This document shows positions 13,258-23,252 of a stretch of DNA of 34,463 bases, piece after piece (within the stretch, counting starts at the first letter, position 1; the number at the start of each line of letters is the position of its first letter). The DNA is from Candidatus Omnitrophota bacterium. Its GTDB lineage: Bacteria; Omnitrophota; 4484-213. A program made the position numbers and the translations under genes. The DNA lies in contig JAGGUG010000007.1 of NCBI GenBank assembly GCA_021158625.1, positions 1 through 34,463 of the forward strand, read 5' to 3'. The notes beneath the pieces were generated by a model. It had not been told where the DNA came from, did not search any database, and saw only the letters and a list, made by a program, of their open reading frames with translations.

Positions 13258-13600
13258 TAAAACTCCTCAGTATTGCTTCAATCTTTGGTTTTGTTTCTGG
13301 CAGATTCCTATTTATAATTTCCCAAATAATACCCAAATCAACTCCAAAGTATTCATGAATTGTGATATTCCTTAGCCCAATCATCCTTCTCCAGGGGATA
13401 TCAGGACATTTTTCTCTTACATCTTCTGGAATATTGCTTGACGCCTCACCAATAATTTCAAGATTTCTTATAACTGCGTCCACAACCATCTCATTTTCCG
13501 CAAATGTCTCAGAAGTTAAACCCTTGATGTAGCGTCCAATCTTATTTATAGCCTCCACTATGTCCTCGGCGAACATCTTGTATGACCTTTTTTTATGCAT
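13241..13600 (-). CDS. hepT: HepT-like HEPN ribonuclease toxin (DUF86)
   Basis: A 119-residue all-helical HEPN protein. It carries the RX4HXY active-site motif, R77-N-I-T-I-H82-E-Y84, of HepT RNase toxins; the tyrosine is the residue AMPylated by MntA in studied pairs. It lies directly after the mntA-like gene with an 8-bp overlap and overlaps archease by 17 bp, so toxin, neutraliser, archease and perhaps rtcB could share one transcript. That an RNA-cleaving toxin is coupled to an RNA ligase system is an inference from position. Confidence 0.9.
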   Translation of the reverse strand: MHKKRSYKMFAEDIVEAINKIGRYIKGLTSETFAENEMVVDAVIRNLEIIGEASSNIPEDVREKCPDIPWRRMIGLRNITIHEYFGVDLGIIWEIINRNLPETKPKIEAILRSFNEERD

Positions 13601-13883
13601 AAACCACCTCCTCCAAGATCTTATGCTTTAGCTGAGATTTCAAGGCTCTCCTTGTAACTAAATCTACTTCTTTGCCCAAAATTTGCTCAAGAAATTCCTT
13701 CAGATCAATAAATTCCCAACCAATTGGAGTATAGAACTCCACTAAAACATCCACATCGCTCTTTTCGGATTCCTCTCCTCTGAGGTAAGAACCAAAAATC
13801 CCTATTTCTTTCACCTTGAACTTCTCTTTCAGGAAAGGTTTATATCTTTTTAGCGTCTCTTCTATCTCTTTTCGCGTTTTCAT
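13593..13883 (-). CDS. mntA: MntA-like nucleotidyltransferase antitoxin
   Basis: A 96-residue minimal nucleotidyltransferase. It has the GSX10DXD motif: G31-S32 and D43-V-D45 in FGSYLRGEESEKSDVDVLVE, with a possible third carboxylate in KEVDLVTRR. In the MntA/HepT type VII toxin-antitoxin system this enzyme silences HepT by adding AMP groups to its RX4HXY tyrosine. The gene is preceded by a GGAGCAGGAAA ribosome site at the end of a family 1 repeat. Confidence 0.9.
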   Translation of the reverse strand: MKTRKEIEETLKRYKPFLKEKFKVKEIGIFGSYLRGEESEKSDVDVLVEFYTPIGWEFIDLKEFLEQILGKEVDLVTRRALKSQLKHKILEEVVYA

Positions 13884-13902
13884 TTTCCTGCTCCTTTCCT
13901 CA

Positions 13903-14010
13903 CTCGCCGAATCCTTATAGAGGCGATAGAGAAGTTGCCTCTAATTATACCTGAAGGCGAGAGCCAAAGTCCCCCGACAAGATGTCGGGGAGCTGAGGAT
14001 AAAAGCATAG
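13903..14010. repeat. Nested-hairpin repeat (family 1), copy d
   Basis: Outer arms CTCGCC (13903-13908) and GGCGAG (13956-13961) enclose TAGAGGC/GCCTCTA; on the minus strand GTATAATTAGAGGC is read. The tail hairpin is CCCCGACA-AGA-TGTCGGGG, then GAGGATAAAAGCATAG as in copy e. Confidence 0.75.
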
Positions 14011-14117
14011 TTAGCAGAGATTATTTTCATTTGACATAAGATGCCTTTTGATTTTCGCCGTTAGATAAAAAATCCCAGAACCGCATACTCTATTCTCTTT
14101 CTTATATGATGTCTAAC

Positions 14118-14431
14118 TTACTTTTTTCCATCTTTATACAAAACATAAACAATAAATCCTATTGTTATTATTAGGGTAATTATTAACGCTATCCAACCAA
14201 ATTCGTTTAGTTTAGCTACAACACCTCCGTGATGAGAAGATGCTCCTTGTTTACCTATACTCCTTGATACCCAACCATTTTGCCAAGTAGCGTAAGTTCC
14301 TATGGAGGTTACTATTATACTTCCTACTAATATAGCTCCGCCTGTCCACCAAACATATTTTTCTTTTTTAGGAGAGGTATTAATATGATTGCCAACGCCG
14401 AAACTGTCAGTAAAAATAATATTATACTCAT
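14118..14431 (-). CDS. Small two-helix membrane protein split by a -1 frameshift at A AAA AAG
   Basis: ATG 14431 opens a 34-codon frame (MSIILFLLTVSALAIILIPL...) ending at TAG 14327. At 14363-14369 it contains A AAA AAG in the zero frame, the dnaX-type slippery heptamer. A -1 slip there enters a frame open to TAA 14118 and gives a 104-residue protein: an N-terminal hydrophobic segment, KKEKYVWWTGGAILVGSIIV (second segment), a polar loop with HH, and WIALIITLIITIGFIVYVLY (third segment) then KDGKK. The downstream frame alone has no ATG, GTG or TTG start. It could be programmed frameshifting, a decayed gene, or a homopolymer error. The protein family is not recognised. Two small hairpins (GCGAAC..GTTCG type and TGCAAAAT/ATTTTGCA) lie in its leader. 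Confidence 0.55.
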
Positions 14432-14534
14432 AAAAAGTAACTTAGATTTCCGATAACTCTTATTTATACGAACAAAAGTTCGCAACAGGATTTTTGCAAA
14501 ATAGATTTTGCATCTAAATATCTTAAGAGGTTCG

Positions 14535-14571
14535 GCTTGTCGCGTGAAGCGTGTGGCGTGCAGCGTGAGGC
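14535..14571. repeat. GCGTGAAGCGTG-type tandem repeat after gyrA
   Basis: Short tandem units (GCGTGAAGC, GCGTGTGGCGTGCAGC) just beyond the gyrA stop. The word GCGTGTGGCGTGCAGC recurs inside the end of ftsH (about 25036-25051). Confidence 0.6.
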
Positions 14572-14572
14572 G

Positions 14573-16993
14573 CTACTCCTCTTCAATCACCTTTGCTACC
14601 GCCACCACTTTGTCGCCGGGTTTTAAAGAAACCAACCTTACCCCTTGCGTATTCCTGCTAATCGTTCTAATCTCGCTGGTGGCTGTGCGCACCACCATCC
14701 CCTGCGCAGTAATCAAAATCAACTCGTCCCTATCATTCACCGTCTTTACGCTCACCACATTTCCATTCCTTTTGGTGGTCTTGATATTTATTATTCCCTT
14801 GCCGCCGCGAGATTGCTTTCTATAGGCAGAAAACTCTGTGCGTTTGCCAAAACCCTCTTCAGTAACAGTAAGAATAGTAGCGTTTTTTTCTACGAGCTCC
14901 AAAGAAATCAACTTATCATCCTTGCTTAACCTAATACCTCGGACCCCTTTGGACGCTCTGCCAGTCGCCCTCACCTCTTTTTCGCTAAATCTAATTGCCT
15001 TTCCTTTTTGGCTGGCCAAAAATATCTCATCTTCCCCCCGGCTAATTTTACATCCTATCAATTCATCATCCTTATCCAAATCAATAGCCACAATCCCTCC
15101 CTTACGCGGGTGGCTATAACTTCTTAATTCTGTTTTTTTCACTAAACCGTTCCGGGTAGCCAAAAGCAGGTAGCCCTCCTCAAAACCCTTTACACATATG
15201 CACGAAGCAATCAACTCTCCGGGCGAAAGCTGGAGAAGATTTACAATTGCCCTTCCTTTAGCCATTCTCCCAGCCTCAGGAATCTCAAATACCTTCAGCC
15301 AGTAAACCCTTCCTTTATTGGTAAAAAATAAAATGTAATCGTGAGTGGAAGCAACAAATATATTCTCTAAAAAGTCCTTATCCCTTATCTCAGCCGCCGT
15401 AACCCCCTTGCCACCCCGTCTCTGCCGACGGTAGTGGCTCACCGGGAATCTCTTGATATATCCTAAGTGACTAATAGTAACCAGAACATTCTGCTTGGCA
15501 ATGAGATCCTCAATTTCTAAATCTTCCTCCTCGGCTAAAATCTCTGTCCTTCTTTCATCGCCAAATTTCTCTTCTATCTCGCTTAATTCCTGTTTTATGA
15601 GTTCCCTGACTTTTTGTTTACTCTTTAAGATCAATTTATATTCTTCTATCTTTTTAAGCAGCTCCAGATATTCCTCCTTTATTTTTTTCTTTTCCAGAGC
15701 AGTCAAGCGTTGAAGTTGCATCTCTAAGATTGCCTTTGCCTGGGGCTCGCTCAAAGAAAATTTTTTGATTAAATTTATCTTTGCTTCCTCTACTGTCTTG
15801 GAATTCTTGATTGTTTGAATAACCTCATCTAAATTATTCAGAGCAACGGTTAACCCTTCTAAAATATGGGCGCGTTTCTCGGCTTTCTCTAATTCAAATC
15901 GGGTGCGCCGCGTAATAACATCCTCGCGGTGCTCAATAAAACAATTGAGCATTTGCTTCAGATTCAAAACCAGAGGCTTGCCTTTCACCAGAGCAAGCAT
16001 AATTATACCGAATGTGGAGCGCAGCTGCGTTTGTTTATAGAGCTGATTTAGAACAACCTGGCTATTCGCATCTTTCTTTAATTGAATAACAATGCGCATC
16101 CCCTCCCGGTCGGACTCATCGCGCACATCACTAACTCCCTCAACCCTCTTAGCCTGCACAAGAGCAGCGATACTTTTAATAAGTTCGGCCTTATTCACCT
16201 GATAAGGAATCTCACTAATAATAATCGTCTCCCTGCCTTTTTCTTTCTCGATCCCTGCTCGCCCCTGAATCTTTATCACTCCCCTGCCTGTAGTATATGC
16301 TTGCTTAATTCCCTCTCTACCACAGATAATCCCGCCGGTGGGAAAATCAGGACCCTCTATTCTGGTCATCAGCTTATCTATAGAAACCTCAGGTTCATCT
16401 AAAAGCAGATTAAGCCCTTGGATAACCTCGCTCAGATTATGCGAGGGGATATTCGTAGCCATCCCTACAGCAATCCCCGAAGAGCCGTTAATCAGCAAAT
16501 TGGGAATTCTGGCTGGTAGAACCGAAGGCTCAGTTAAACTATTGTCAAAATTGGGGACAAAATCAACCGTGTTTTTATCGATATCCAAAAGAAGCTGGTC
16601 GGTAATCCTTTGCATTCGCGCCTCAGTATATCTCATCGCCGCCGGGGCATCCCCGTCGATTGACCCAAAATTACCTTGCCCGTCAATTAAGGGGTATCTT
16701 AGAGAAAAATCCTGAACCATTCGCACCAGAGAATCATACACAGCGACATCACCGTGAGGATGGAATTTCCCCAGTGTCTCTCCAACTATGCGGGCGCATT
16801 TTTTATAGGGCTTATTGTGTTCAAGTCCTAAGCCCTGCATTGCATAAAGAATCCTGCGGTGCACCGGTTTCAAGCCATCACGCACATCGGGAAGTGCTCT
16901 CCCCACGATTACACTCATTGAGTAATCAAGGTAAGAGCTTTTCATCTCGTCTTCTATGCAAACTGGAACTATCTTTTCTTTTTGGGTGTACAT
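14573..16993 (-). CDS. gyrA: DNA gyrase subunit A
   Basis: Breakage-reunion subunit of gyrase, 806 residues from ATG 16993 (MYTQKEKIVPV). The catalytic tyrosine is Y122 in AAMRYTEARM. The C-terminal pinwheel domain contains the GyrA box QRRGGKG, which separates gyrase from topoisomerase IV. At the position equal to E. coli Ser83 there is Val (HPHGDVAVYD), with Asp87 retained. The frame can be opened 22 codons further upstream, but that part (MFVIWCLEFVIF) is repeat-coded, and GAGGAGGAG just before 16993 supports the shorter form. It lies 218 bp after gyrB with only a family 5 repeat between them. Confidence 0.97.
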   Translation of the reverse strand: MYTQKEKIVPVCIEDEMKSSYLDYSMSVIVGRALPDVRDGLKPVHRRILYAMQGLGLEHNKPYKKCARIVGETLGKFHPHGDVAVYDSLVRMVQDFSLRYPLIDGQGNFGSIDGDAPAAMRYTEARMQRITDQLLLDIDKNTVDFVPNFDNSLTEPSVLPARIPNLLINGSSGIAVGMATNIPSHNLSEVIQGLNLLLDEPEVSIDKLMTRIEGPDFPTGGIICGREGIKQAYTTGRGVIKIQGRAGIEKEKGRETIIISEIPYQVNKAELIKSIAALVQAKRVEGVSDVRDESDREGMRIVIQLKKDANSQVVLNQLYKQTQLRSTFGIIMLALVKGKPLVLNLKQMLNCFIEHREDVITRRTRFELEKAEKRAHILEGLTVALNNLDEVIQTIKNSKTVEEAKINLIKKFSLSEPQAKAILEMQLQRLTALEKKKIKEEYLELLKKIEEYKLILKSKQKVRELIKQELSEIEEKFGDERRTEILAEEEDLEIEDLIAKQNVLVTISHLGYIKRFPVSHYRRQRRGGKGVTAAEIRDKDFLENIFVASTHDYILFFTNKGRVYWLKVFEIPEAGRMAKGRAIVNLLQLSPGELIASCICVKGFEEGYLLLATRNGLVKKTELRSYSHPRKGGIVAIDLDKDDELIGCKISRGEDEIFLASQKGKAIRFSEKEVRATGRASKGVRGIRLSKDDKLISLELVEKNATILTVTEEGFGKRTEFSAYRKQSRGGKGIINIKTTKRNGNVVSVKTVNDRDELILITAQGMVVRTATSEIRTISRNTQGVRLVSLKPGDKVVAVAKVIEEE

Positions 16994-17034
16994 CTCCTCC
17001 TCGCTCGTTTCACTCACTCGTCGGAAAATTACAA

Positions 17035-17210
17035 ATTCCAAGCACCAAATTACAAACAAATCACAAGTACCAAATTACAATGACCAAAACAGAGAAAGAA
17101 ATGCTTTAGATAATTGTTCTGGTCATTCGGTCATTGGTTATTGGAATTTATTTGTGATTTGAGATTTCTGATTTGGAATTTCTCAACCTTGGCAGATTAC
17201 AAAAGTTGAG
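17035..17210. repeat. Long AT-rich inverted repeat (family 5), copy between gyrB and gyrA
   Basis: Same design as 12640-12816: CACCAAATTACAAAC...on the left and inverted TTTATTTGTGATTTG on the right, ending in a degraded CTCAAC...GTTGAG hairpin that begins at the gyrB stop codon. Both copies follow codons reading GAT GTA TAG/TAA then CTCAAC. Confidence 0.75.
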
Positions 17211-19672
<2,462 letters not shown>

Positions 19673-19673
19673 T

Positions 19674-19973
19674 TTAAAGGATGTTTCCTATCCTAAACCT
19701 TATCTCCACCAAAAACTCATTCCCTAACGCTTCTTCTATCTTATTTTTCCATTCTTCTTTATTAAAATTTAGATTGGACAGCCATGGTGAACTATCTACC
19801 GCAACTATTAAATCAATCTTCTTTTTACCTCTTCTTATCTCTTTTAATTTGCTGTGCTTCTGGGCTATTAACGGAACAACCTCTTCCCAGATACGCTGAA
19901 TATCCTCTCTCTTCTCACCTTTTATTTGCTCAATAACCTCATCAACTACATCCTTTAAAAGTTGCGGCTGCAT
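19674..19973 (-). CDS. DUF721 / DciA-like protein
   Basis: A 99-residue protein with the DUF721 layout: an N-terminal helix pair with IQRIWEEVVPLIAQKHSKL (about residues 25-43), a basic strand region GKKKIDLIVAVDSSPWLSNL and a C-terminal NEFLVEIRFRIGNI. In genomes without DnaC or DnaI, DciA-type DUF721 proteins help to load the replicative helicase. A place directly upstream of gyrB, near dnaN, is common for this family. It is at the short end of the size range. Confidence 0.8.
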   Translation of the reverse strand: MQPQLLKDVVDEVIEQIKGEKREDIQRIWEEVVPLIAQKHSKLKEIRRGKKKIDLIVAVDSSPWLSNLNFNKEEWKNKIEEALGNEFLVEIRFRIGNIL

Positions 19974-19982
19974 TTTTGGAGA

Positions 19983-20504
19983 TTAATTAAAAAAATCTTT
20001 AAATAAGAAAACAAATCCGGATGGAGAGATCACAAAAATTCCTATTTTAGCTAATTCTTTCTTTTTTAATAAAAAATCATTATCTAAAGTTATAAAAAAA
20101 TCATTATTGCGTGAATCATGAATAGATAGATGTCTAACATCTAAATAGTGCTTCTCTTTCTTATAATTCTTACCAAACAAGATTTGCTTAACAAGATCTT
20201 CTCTTGGTTCAGCTCCTAAATGATTTACTCCTAATTTACCTAAAGTGGGACTACCTAAAATCATTGGACCGGAATTTTTCTGATATTCTTCTGCTTTAAC
20301 AGTCCTCTCCAATGCTGCTTCTTTCTCCTTTTCAGGTAAACCTTCTATTGCGTTCCTGGATCCCTTCACGACATCCGCATCAAAAGCATCAGCATATTCT
20401 ATTTCCAGAAGTCCCTTTTGGAACCAAGAATTAATTTTATCAACTTCCGGAAATGGCTTTCTATTTATTAAGCCTGTATCTAATGAAACCTTAAATTTTT
20501 TCAT
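19983..20504 (-). CDS. PIN-like domain protein
   Basis: A 173-residue protein resembling the PIN/PIN-like nucleases: an early Asp in VSLDTGLINR (D8), and a late cluster LDVRHLSIHDSRNNDFFITLDNDFLLKKK (residues about 120-148) in which the spaced Asp residues fit the metal site. The final strand IGIFVISPSGF fits the fold. The first strand is unusual, so this assignment is moderate. It stands between BrnA and DUF721 without an obvious partner antitoxin. Confidence 0.65.
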   Translation of the reverse strand: MKKFKVSLDTGLINRKPFPEVDKINSWFQKGLLEIEYADAFDADVVKGSRNAIEGLPEKEKEAALERTVKAEEYQKNSGPMILGSPTLGKLGVNHLGAEPREDLVKQILFGKNYKKEKHYLDVRHLSIHDSRNNDFFITLDNDFLLKKKELAKIGIFVISPSGFVFLFKDFFN

Positions 20505-20604
20505 ATAACAAAGTATAACAAACTATTGTATAAAATTACCTTCTGGATACCAAAGCTATATTGAATATAACACCCTCTGTGTTTGCGAAACGCTGCCATT
20601 GGTA

Positions 20605-20880
20605 TTACCCTATCTGCAATTCTTCCTTAACCCTCTCCGAAAGAACCATCTTCACAAAAGATTGATAAGGAATATCATTTTTATGAGCAAGCGTCTTTAA
20701 AGACTCAATTAGCGAGCTAGGCAATCTAATAGAAACAGTTTTTAAAGAAGGCTTTAAATCTGAAAACAAAATTCTTTCTCCTTTGCTGTAATCAACGAAA
20801 TCTGTAGAATCGTGTTCTGCCCAAAACCTCCGCTCATCATTTTCACTCTTGAATTTAGGAATGACTTTTTTGGCTCTCAT
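20605..20880 (-). CDS. brnA: BrnA-type ribbon-helix-helix antitoxin
   Basis: A 91-residue antitoxin. The N-terminal KFKSENDERRFWAEHDSTDFVDYSKG is the CopG/BrnA-like neck, followed by a ribbon-helix-helix SIRLPSSLIESLKTLAHKN (about 52-70) and YQSFVKMVLSERVKEE. I use ATG 20880 because GGAGGTG lies 5 to 7 nt before it; the frame stays open 21 codons more into brnT. It would bind BrnT and repress its own promoter. Confidence 0.85.
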   Translation of the reverse strand: MRAKKVIPKFKSENDERRFWAEHDSTDFVDYSKGERILFSDLKPSLKTVSIRLPSSLIESLKTLAHKNDIPYQSFVKMVLSERVKEELQIG

Positions 20881-21163
20881 AATAGCACCTCCGTTCTTTC
20901 TTTGACATATCCCTTGCAGAGATAATACGAATTTTATCGCCACGAGGAGTAAAAACCAAAAATAACAGACGCCCCCTGTTCGTTTTTCCTAAAACATAAT
21001 GTCGTTCTTCACCCTTTGAATGGGCTTTATCTGGGAATACTACCAAGGGAATATTAAAGAAAATCTCTTCGCACTCTGCATCAAGGACCCTGTGTTTAAT
21101 CCAATTTTTATTCTTATTTCCCTCGTCCCAATCAAACCCTGCGAATTTTGATAAAATCTTCAA
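20855..21163 (-). CDS. brnT: BrnT-type ribonuclease toxin
   Basis: A 102-residue toxin of the BrnT (DUF497) family, a RelE-like RNase. The motifs FDWDEGNKNKNWIKHRV (residues 9-25), ERHYVLGKTNRGRLLFLVFTPR and IRIISARDMSKKERRCYYE are all typical. The start codon is TTG (21163), preceded by AGAGGAATAAATC. The 3' end overlaps brnA by 26 bp, toxin first, as usual for this pair. Confidence 0.92.
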   Translation of the reverse strand: MKILSKFAGFDWDEGNKNKNWIKHRVLDAECEEIFFNIPLVVFPDKAHSKGEERHYVLGKTNRGRLLFLVFTPRGDKIRIISARDMSKKERRCYYESQKSHS

Positions 21164-21268
21164 GATTTATTCCTCTTGAAATTACTTTACCCCGGTAGAA
21201 AACCCCGCGCTTTCTAACAGGATTTACTTTAGGGTGGAGCAATAGAATCTGAGCCTACAGCTTGGGGC

Positions 21269-22375
21269 TTACTCTATCTGCATCGGCATCAACACATAAG
21301 TGAAACTCTCTGCCCTAAATACCCCAGGTTTCTCGCTCTCCTCTAAACTTAATGTCAATTTCTCAAAGGGAATACTGCGAAACATATCCAATAGATAATG
21401 TGGATTAAAACCAATGGTAATCTCTTCTCCTTGATATTCCACGCCAATTTCTTCCTTTGCCTCTCCTAAATCCGGAGTCTCGCTACTGATGAGCATCTTA
21501 TTTTTAGATAGATTAATCTTTATTAAAGAAGATGTAGGAGAACTCAACAAACTCACCCGGCGGGTAGCCGCAAAAATCTCTTCTTTGCTTAACTCAACGA
21601 GTTTATTACTCTCCGAAGGAATAACCTGCTCATAATCGGGAAAGTCCCCTTCAATCAGACGGGAAATTATTGTTGTCCTACCAACAACAAAAGCAATTTG
21701 ATTCTCAATGAGATAAATCTGCACTTCCCCTTCTTCGCCCAACAATCTGTTTAACTCTCGCACTGCTTTTATAGGCAGAATTACTCCCTTCCTCCATAAA
21801 TTCCCTTCTGCTTCCTCTGTCTCTTTTTCGACTAAAGCGAGCCGGCGGCCATCGGTAGCCACTAATTTTAATTTTCCATCTTTAACAACAAATAAAATTC
21901 CATTAAGAACATAACGGCTTTCTTCATTAGAAACTGCAAAGGCAGTCATCGTAAGTAAAGCCTTGAGTTCATTCTGAGAGAGAAGAAGCCTTTCCTTATT
22001 CTCGGTAGAAAAAGAAGGAAGCTGAGGAAAATCATCCGCAGGTAGCCCCATTATCCGATAGAATACCCTCCCGGCTTCAAGTTGAATAATGTTATTTTTC
22101 TTAACAGAAATAGTTATCTCCTCATCGGGCAACTCGCGAGCAATATCGCTAATTTTCTTAGCCGGAATAGTAACTGAACCCCCCTCCTCAACCGTCGCTC
22201 CCTCTATTGAGGCAGAAATTCCCATCTCCAAATCAGTCCCGCTGAATTTGAGCCTTCCTTCTTCGGCTTCAAGCAAGATATTAGATAGAATAGGCAAAGT
22301 TGCTCGCGGGTTGATTACATTACTTACCTTCTGAATCCCCTCTCTCAACAAACTCCTTCTGCACTTAATGTTCAT
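21269..22375 (-). CDS. dnaN: DNA polymerase III sliding clamp (beta subunit)
   Basis: A ring-forming processivity clamp of 368 residues with the three repeated clamp domains. The N-terminal MNIKCRRSLLREGIQKVSNVI, the central LLTMTAFAVSNEESRYVLNGI and RLALVEKE, and the C-terminal VLMPMQ are typical. AGGAGGTGTCAC lies before ATG 22375, at the end of family 1 copy e. dnaA is not next to it in this window; upstream is an MNT/HEPN pair, and downstream the BrnT/BrnA/PIN block stands where recF is often found. Confidence 0.97.
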   Translation of the reverse strand: MNIKCRRSLLREGIQKVSNVINPRATLPILSNILLEAEEGRLKFSGTDLEMGISASIEGATVEEGGSVTIPAKKISDIARELPDEEITISVKKNNIIQLEAGRVFYRIMGLPADDFPQLPSFSTENKERLLLSQNELKALLTMTAFAVSNEESRYVLNGILFVVKDGKLKLVATDGRRLALVEKETEEAEGNLWRKGVILPIKAVRELNRLLGEEGEVQIYLIENQIAFVVGRTTIISRLIEGDFPDYEQVIPSESNKLVELSKEEIFAATRRVSLLSSPTSSLIKINLSKNKMLISSETPDLGEAKEEIGVEYQGEEITIGFNPHYLLDMFRSIPFEKLTLSLEESEKPGVFRAESFTYVLMPMQIE

Positions 22376-22384
22376 GTGACACCT

Positions 22385-22501
22385 CCTTTCCTTCCTCGCC
22401 GAATCCTTATAGAGGCGATAGAGAACTTGCCTCTAATTATACTTGAAGGTGAGAGCCTGCCTGTGCCCCTAAGGGTAAGCGAAGCGAAGGATAAAAGCAT
22501 A
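22385..22501. repeat. Nested-hairpin repeat (family 1), copy e
   Basis: Outer arms CTCGCC (22395-22400) and GGTGAG (22448-22453, wobble) around TAGAGGC/GCCTCTA; the tail ends GGATAAAAGCATAG as in copy d. It lies in the dnaN leader and ends in the dnaN ribosome site. Confidence 0.75.
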
Positions 22502-22518
22502 GTTAACAAAAATTACTT

Positions 22519-22908
22519 TCATTCCTCTTCCTTCCTCAATCTACTCAACAATTTCTTAAAATACTCCACATAATCAAAAAGCCGAGAATAGACCTCTTCT
22601 GCATATTTTTCTTTATAAACATGTGCCGTAAGATTGCGGTCGTCTAACATCTTCAGCCAAGTTTCATCGTAATCAATTAATTTAATCTGAAAAGCGGCTT
22701 TAAAACAAGCTCTGGGGGAAAAACATTCTACGCCCTCTTCTTTCGCATATACTTTAATACACTTCTAGCTTAAATCAAAGCAAAGCTCAAATCTCTTTAT
22801 TGCAGAATCGCGCACAACTTCTGTCTTCTCCAATTTTAAAACTTCCTGTAATTTTAAAATTGCTTTTCCAAAATCTTCTAACAAAGGATTATCTGATATA
22901 CTCTGCAT
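22519..22908 (-). pseudogene. HEPN-domain (HI0074-like) protein interrupted by an amber codon
   Basis: ATG 22908 to TGA 22519 codes a 129-codon nucleotidyltransferase-substrate-binding HEPN protein, but codon 48 is TAG (22765-22767): FELCFDLS*KCIKVYAKEEG. In relatives this place is usually Trp (ELSWK), so a TGG to TAG change is likely. The RX4HXY motif lies after it in DDRNLTAHVYKE, so the truncated product would lack the active site. It overlaps the nucleotidyltransferase gene by 20 bp. Degeneration, read-through or a sequencing error are all possible. Confidence 0.8.
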
Positions 22909-23197
22909 ATTTCAATGCCTCCTTTTTAAACTTTTCTGGGACCTCTTTAAAATCAACAAGGTCAAATTTATAAAGTGTGGGCAGATTATCCAATTCCTCT
23001 TCTATCTCTAATTTTGCTTGAATGGGCATCTTTTTTGGTCCTTCTATTCCGATGTCAATATCTGAACGATTGCTATTATCTTTTTTTACTCTTGAGCCAA
23101 AAAAGAAAACCTTATAAGAATTCAAATCCAAGTATCTGCCGATAATCTCCAAAATTTGCTTTTTTAATTTTCTTTCAGGATAAAATTCAATTTTCAT
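22889..23197 (-). CDS. MNT-type nucleotidyltransferase (HI0073-like)
   Basis: A 102-residue minimal nucleotidyltransferase with FFGSRVKKDNSNRSDIDIGIEG (GS at 34-35, DxD at about 46-48) and a third acidic strand KFDLVDFKEVP. It is the partner of the HEPN gene that follows, together an MNT/HEPN toxin-antitoxin type pair, here with a damaged HEPN member. A GGAG lies in a family 3 palindrome upstream of ATG 23197. Confidence 0.88.
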   Translation of the reverse strand: MKIEFYPERKLKKQILEIIGRYLDLNSYKVFFFGSRVKKDNSNRSDIDIGIEGPKKMPIQAKLEIEEELDNLPTLYKFDLVDFKEVPEKFKKEALKYAEYIR

Positions 23198-23202
23198 CTT
23201 TT

Positions 23203-23252
23203 ACTATAACTCCGTTATAGTTGATTACAGCGATTAAGAAAGATTACGGCGA
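23203..23252. repeat. Family 3 repeat upstream of the MNT gene
   Basis: CTATAACTCCGTTATAG palindrome followed by TTGATTACAGCGATTAAG and AGATTACGGCGATTAA. It occupies the spacer between metF and the MNT gene and carries the GGAG of the latter. Confidence 0.65.

Noticed and set aside
13950-13960. TATAAT in family 1 repeats as mobile promoters
   Set aside because: The minus-strand GTATAAT is well formed, but no -35 hexamer stands 16 to 18 nt upstream in the copies checked, and half the copies have a changed -10; not enough to call a promoter.
16994-17059. Longer gyrA start adding MFVIWCLEFVIF
   Set aside because: Repeat-coded as above; the GAGGAGGAG ribosome site and family alignment support 16993.
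20881-20943. Longer brnA start inside brnT
   Set aside because: The extra codons are brnT coding DNA in another frame; GGAGGTG points to ATG 20880.
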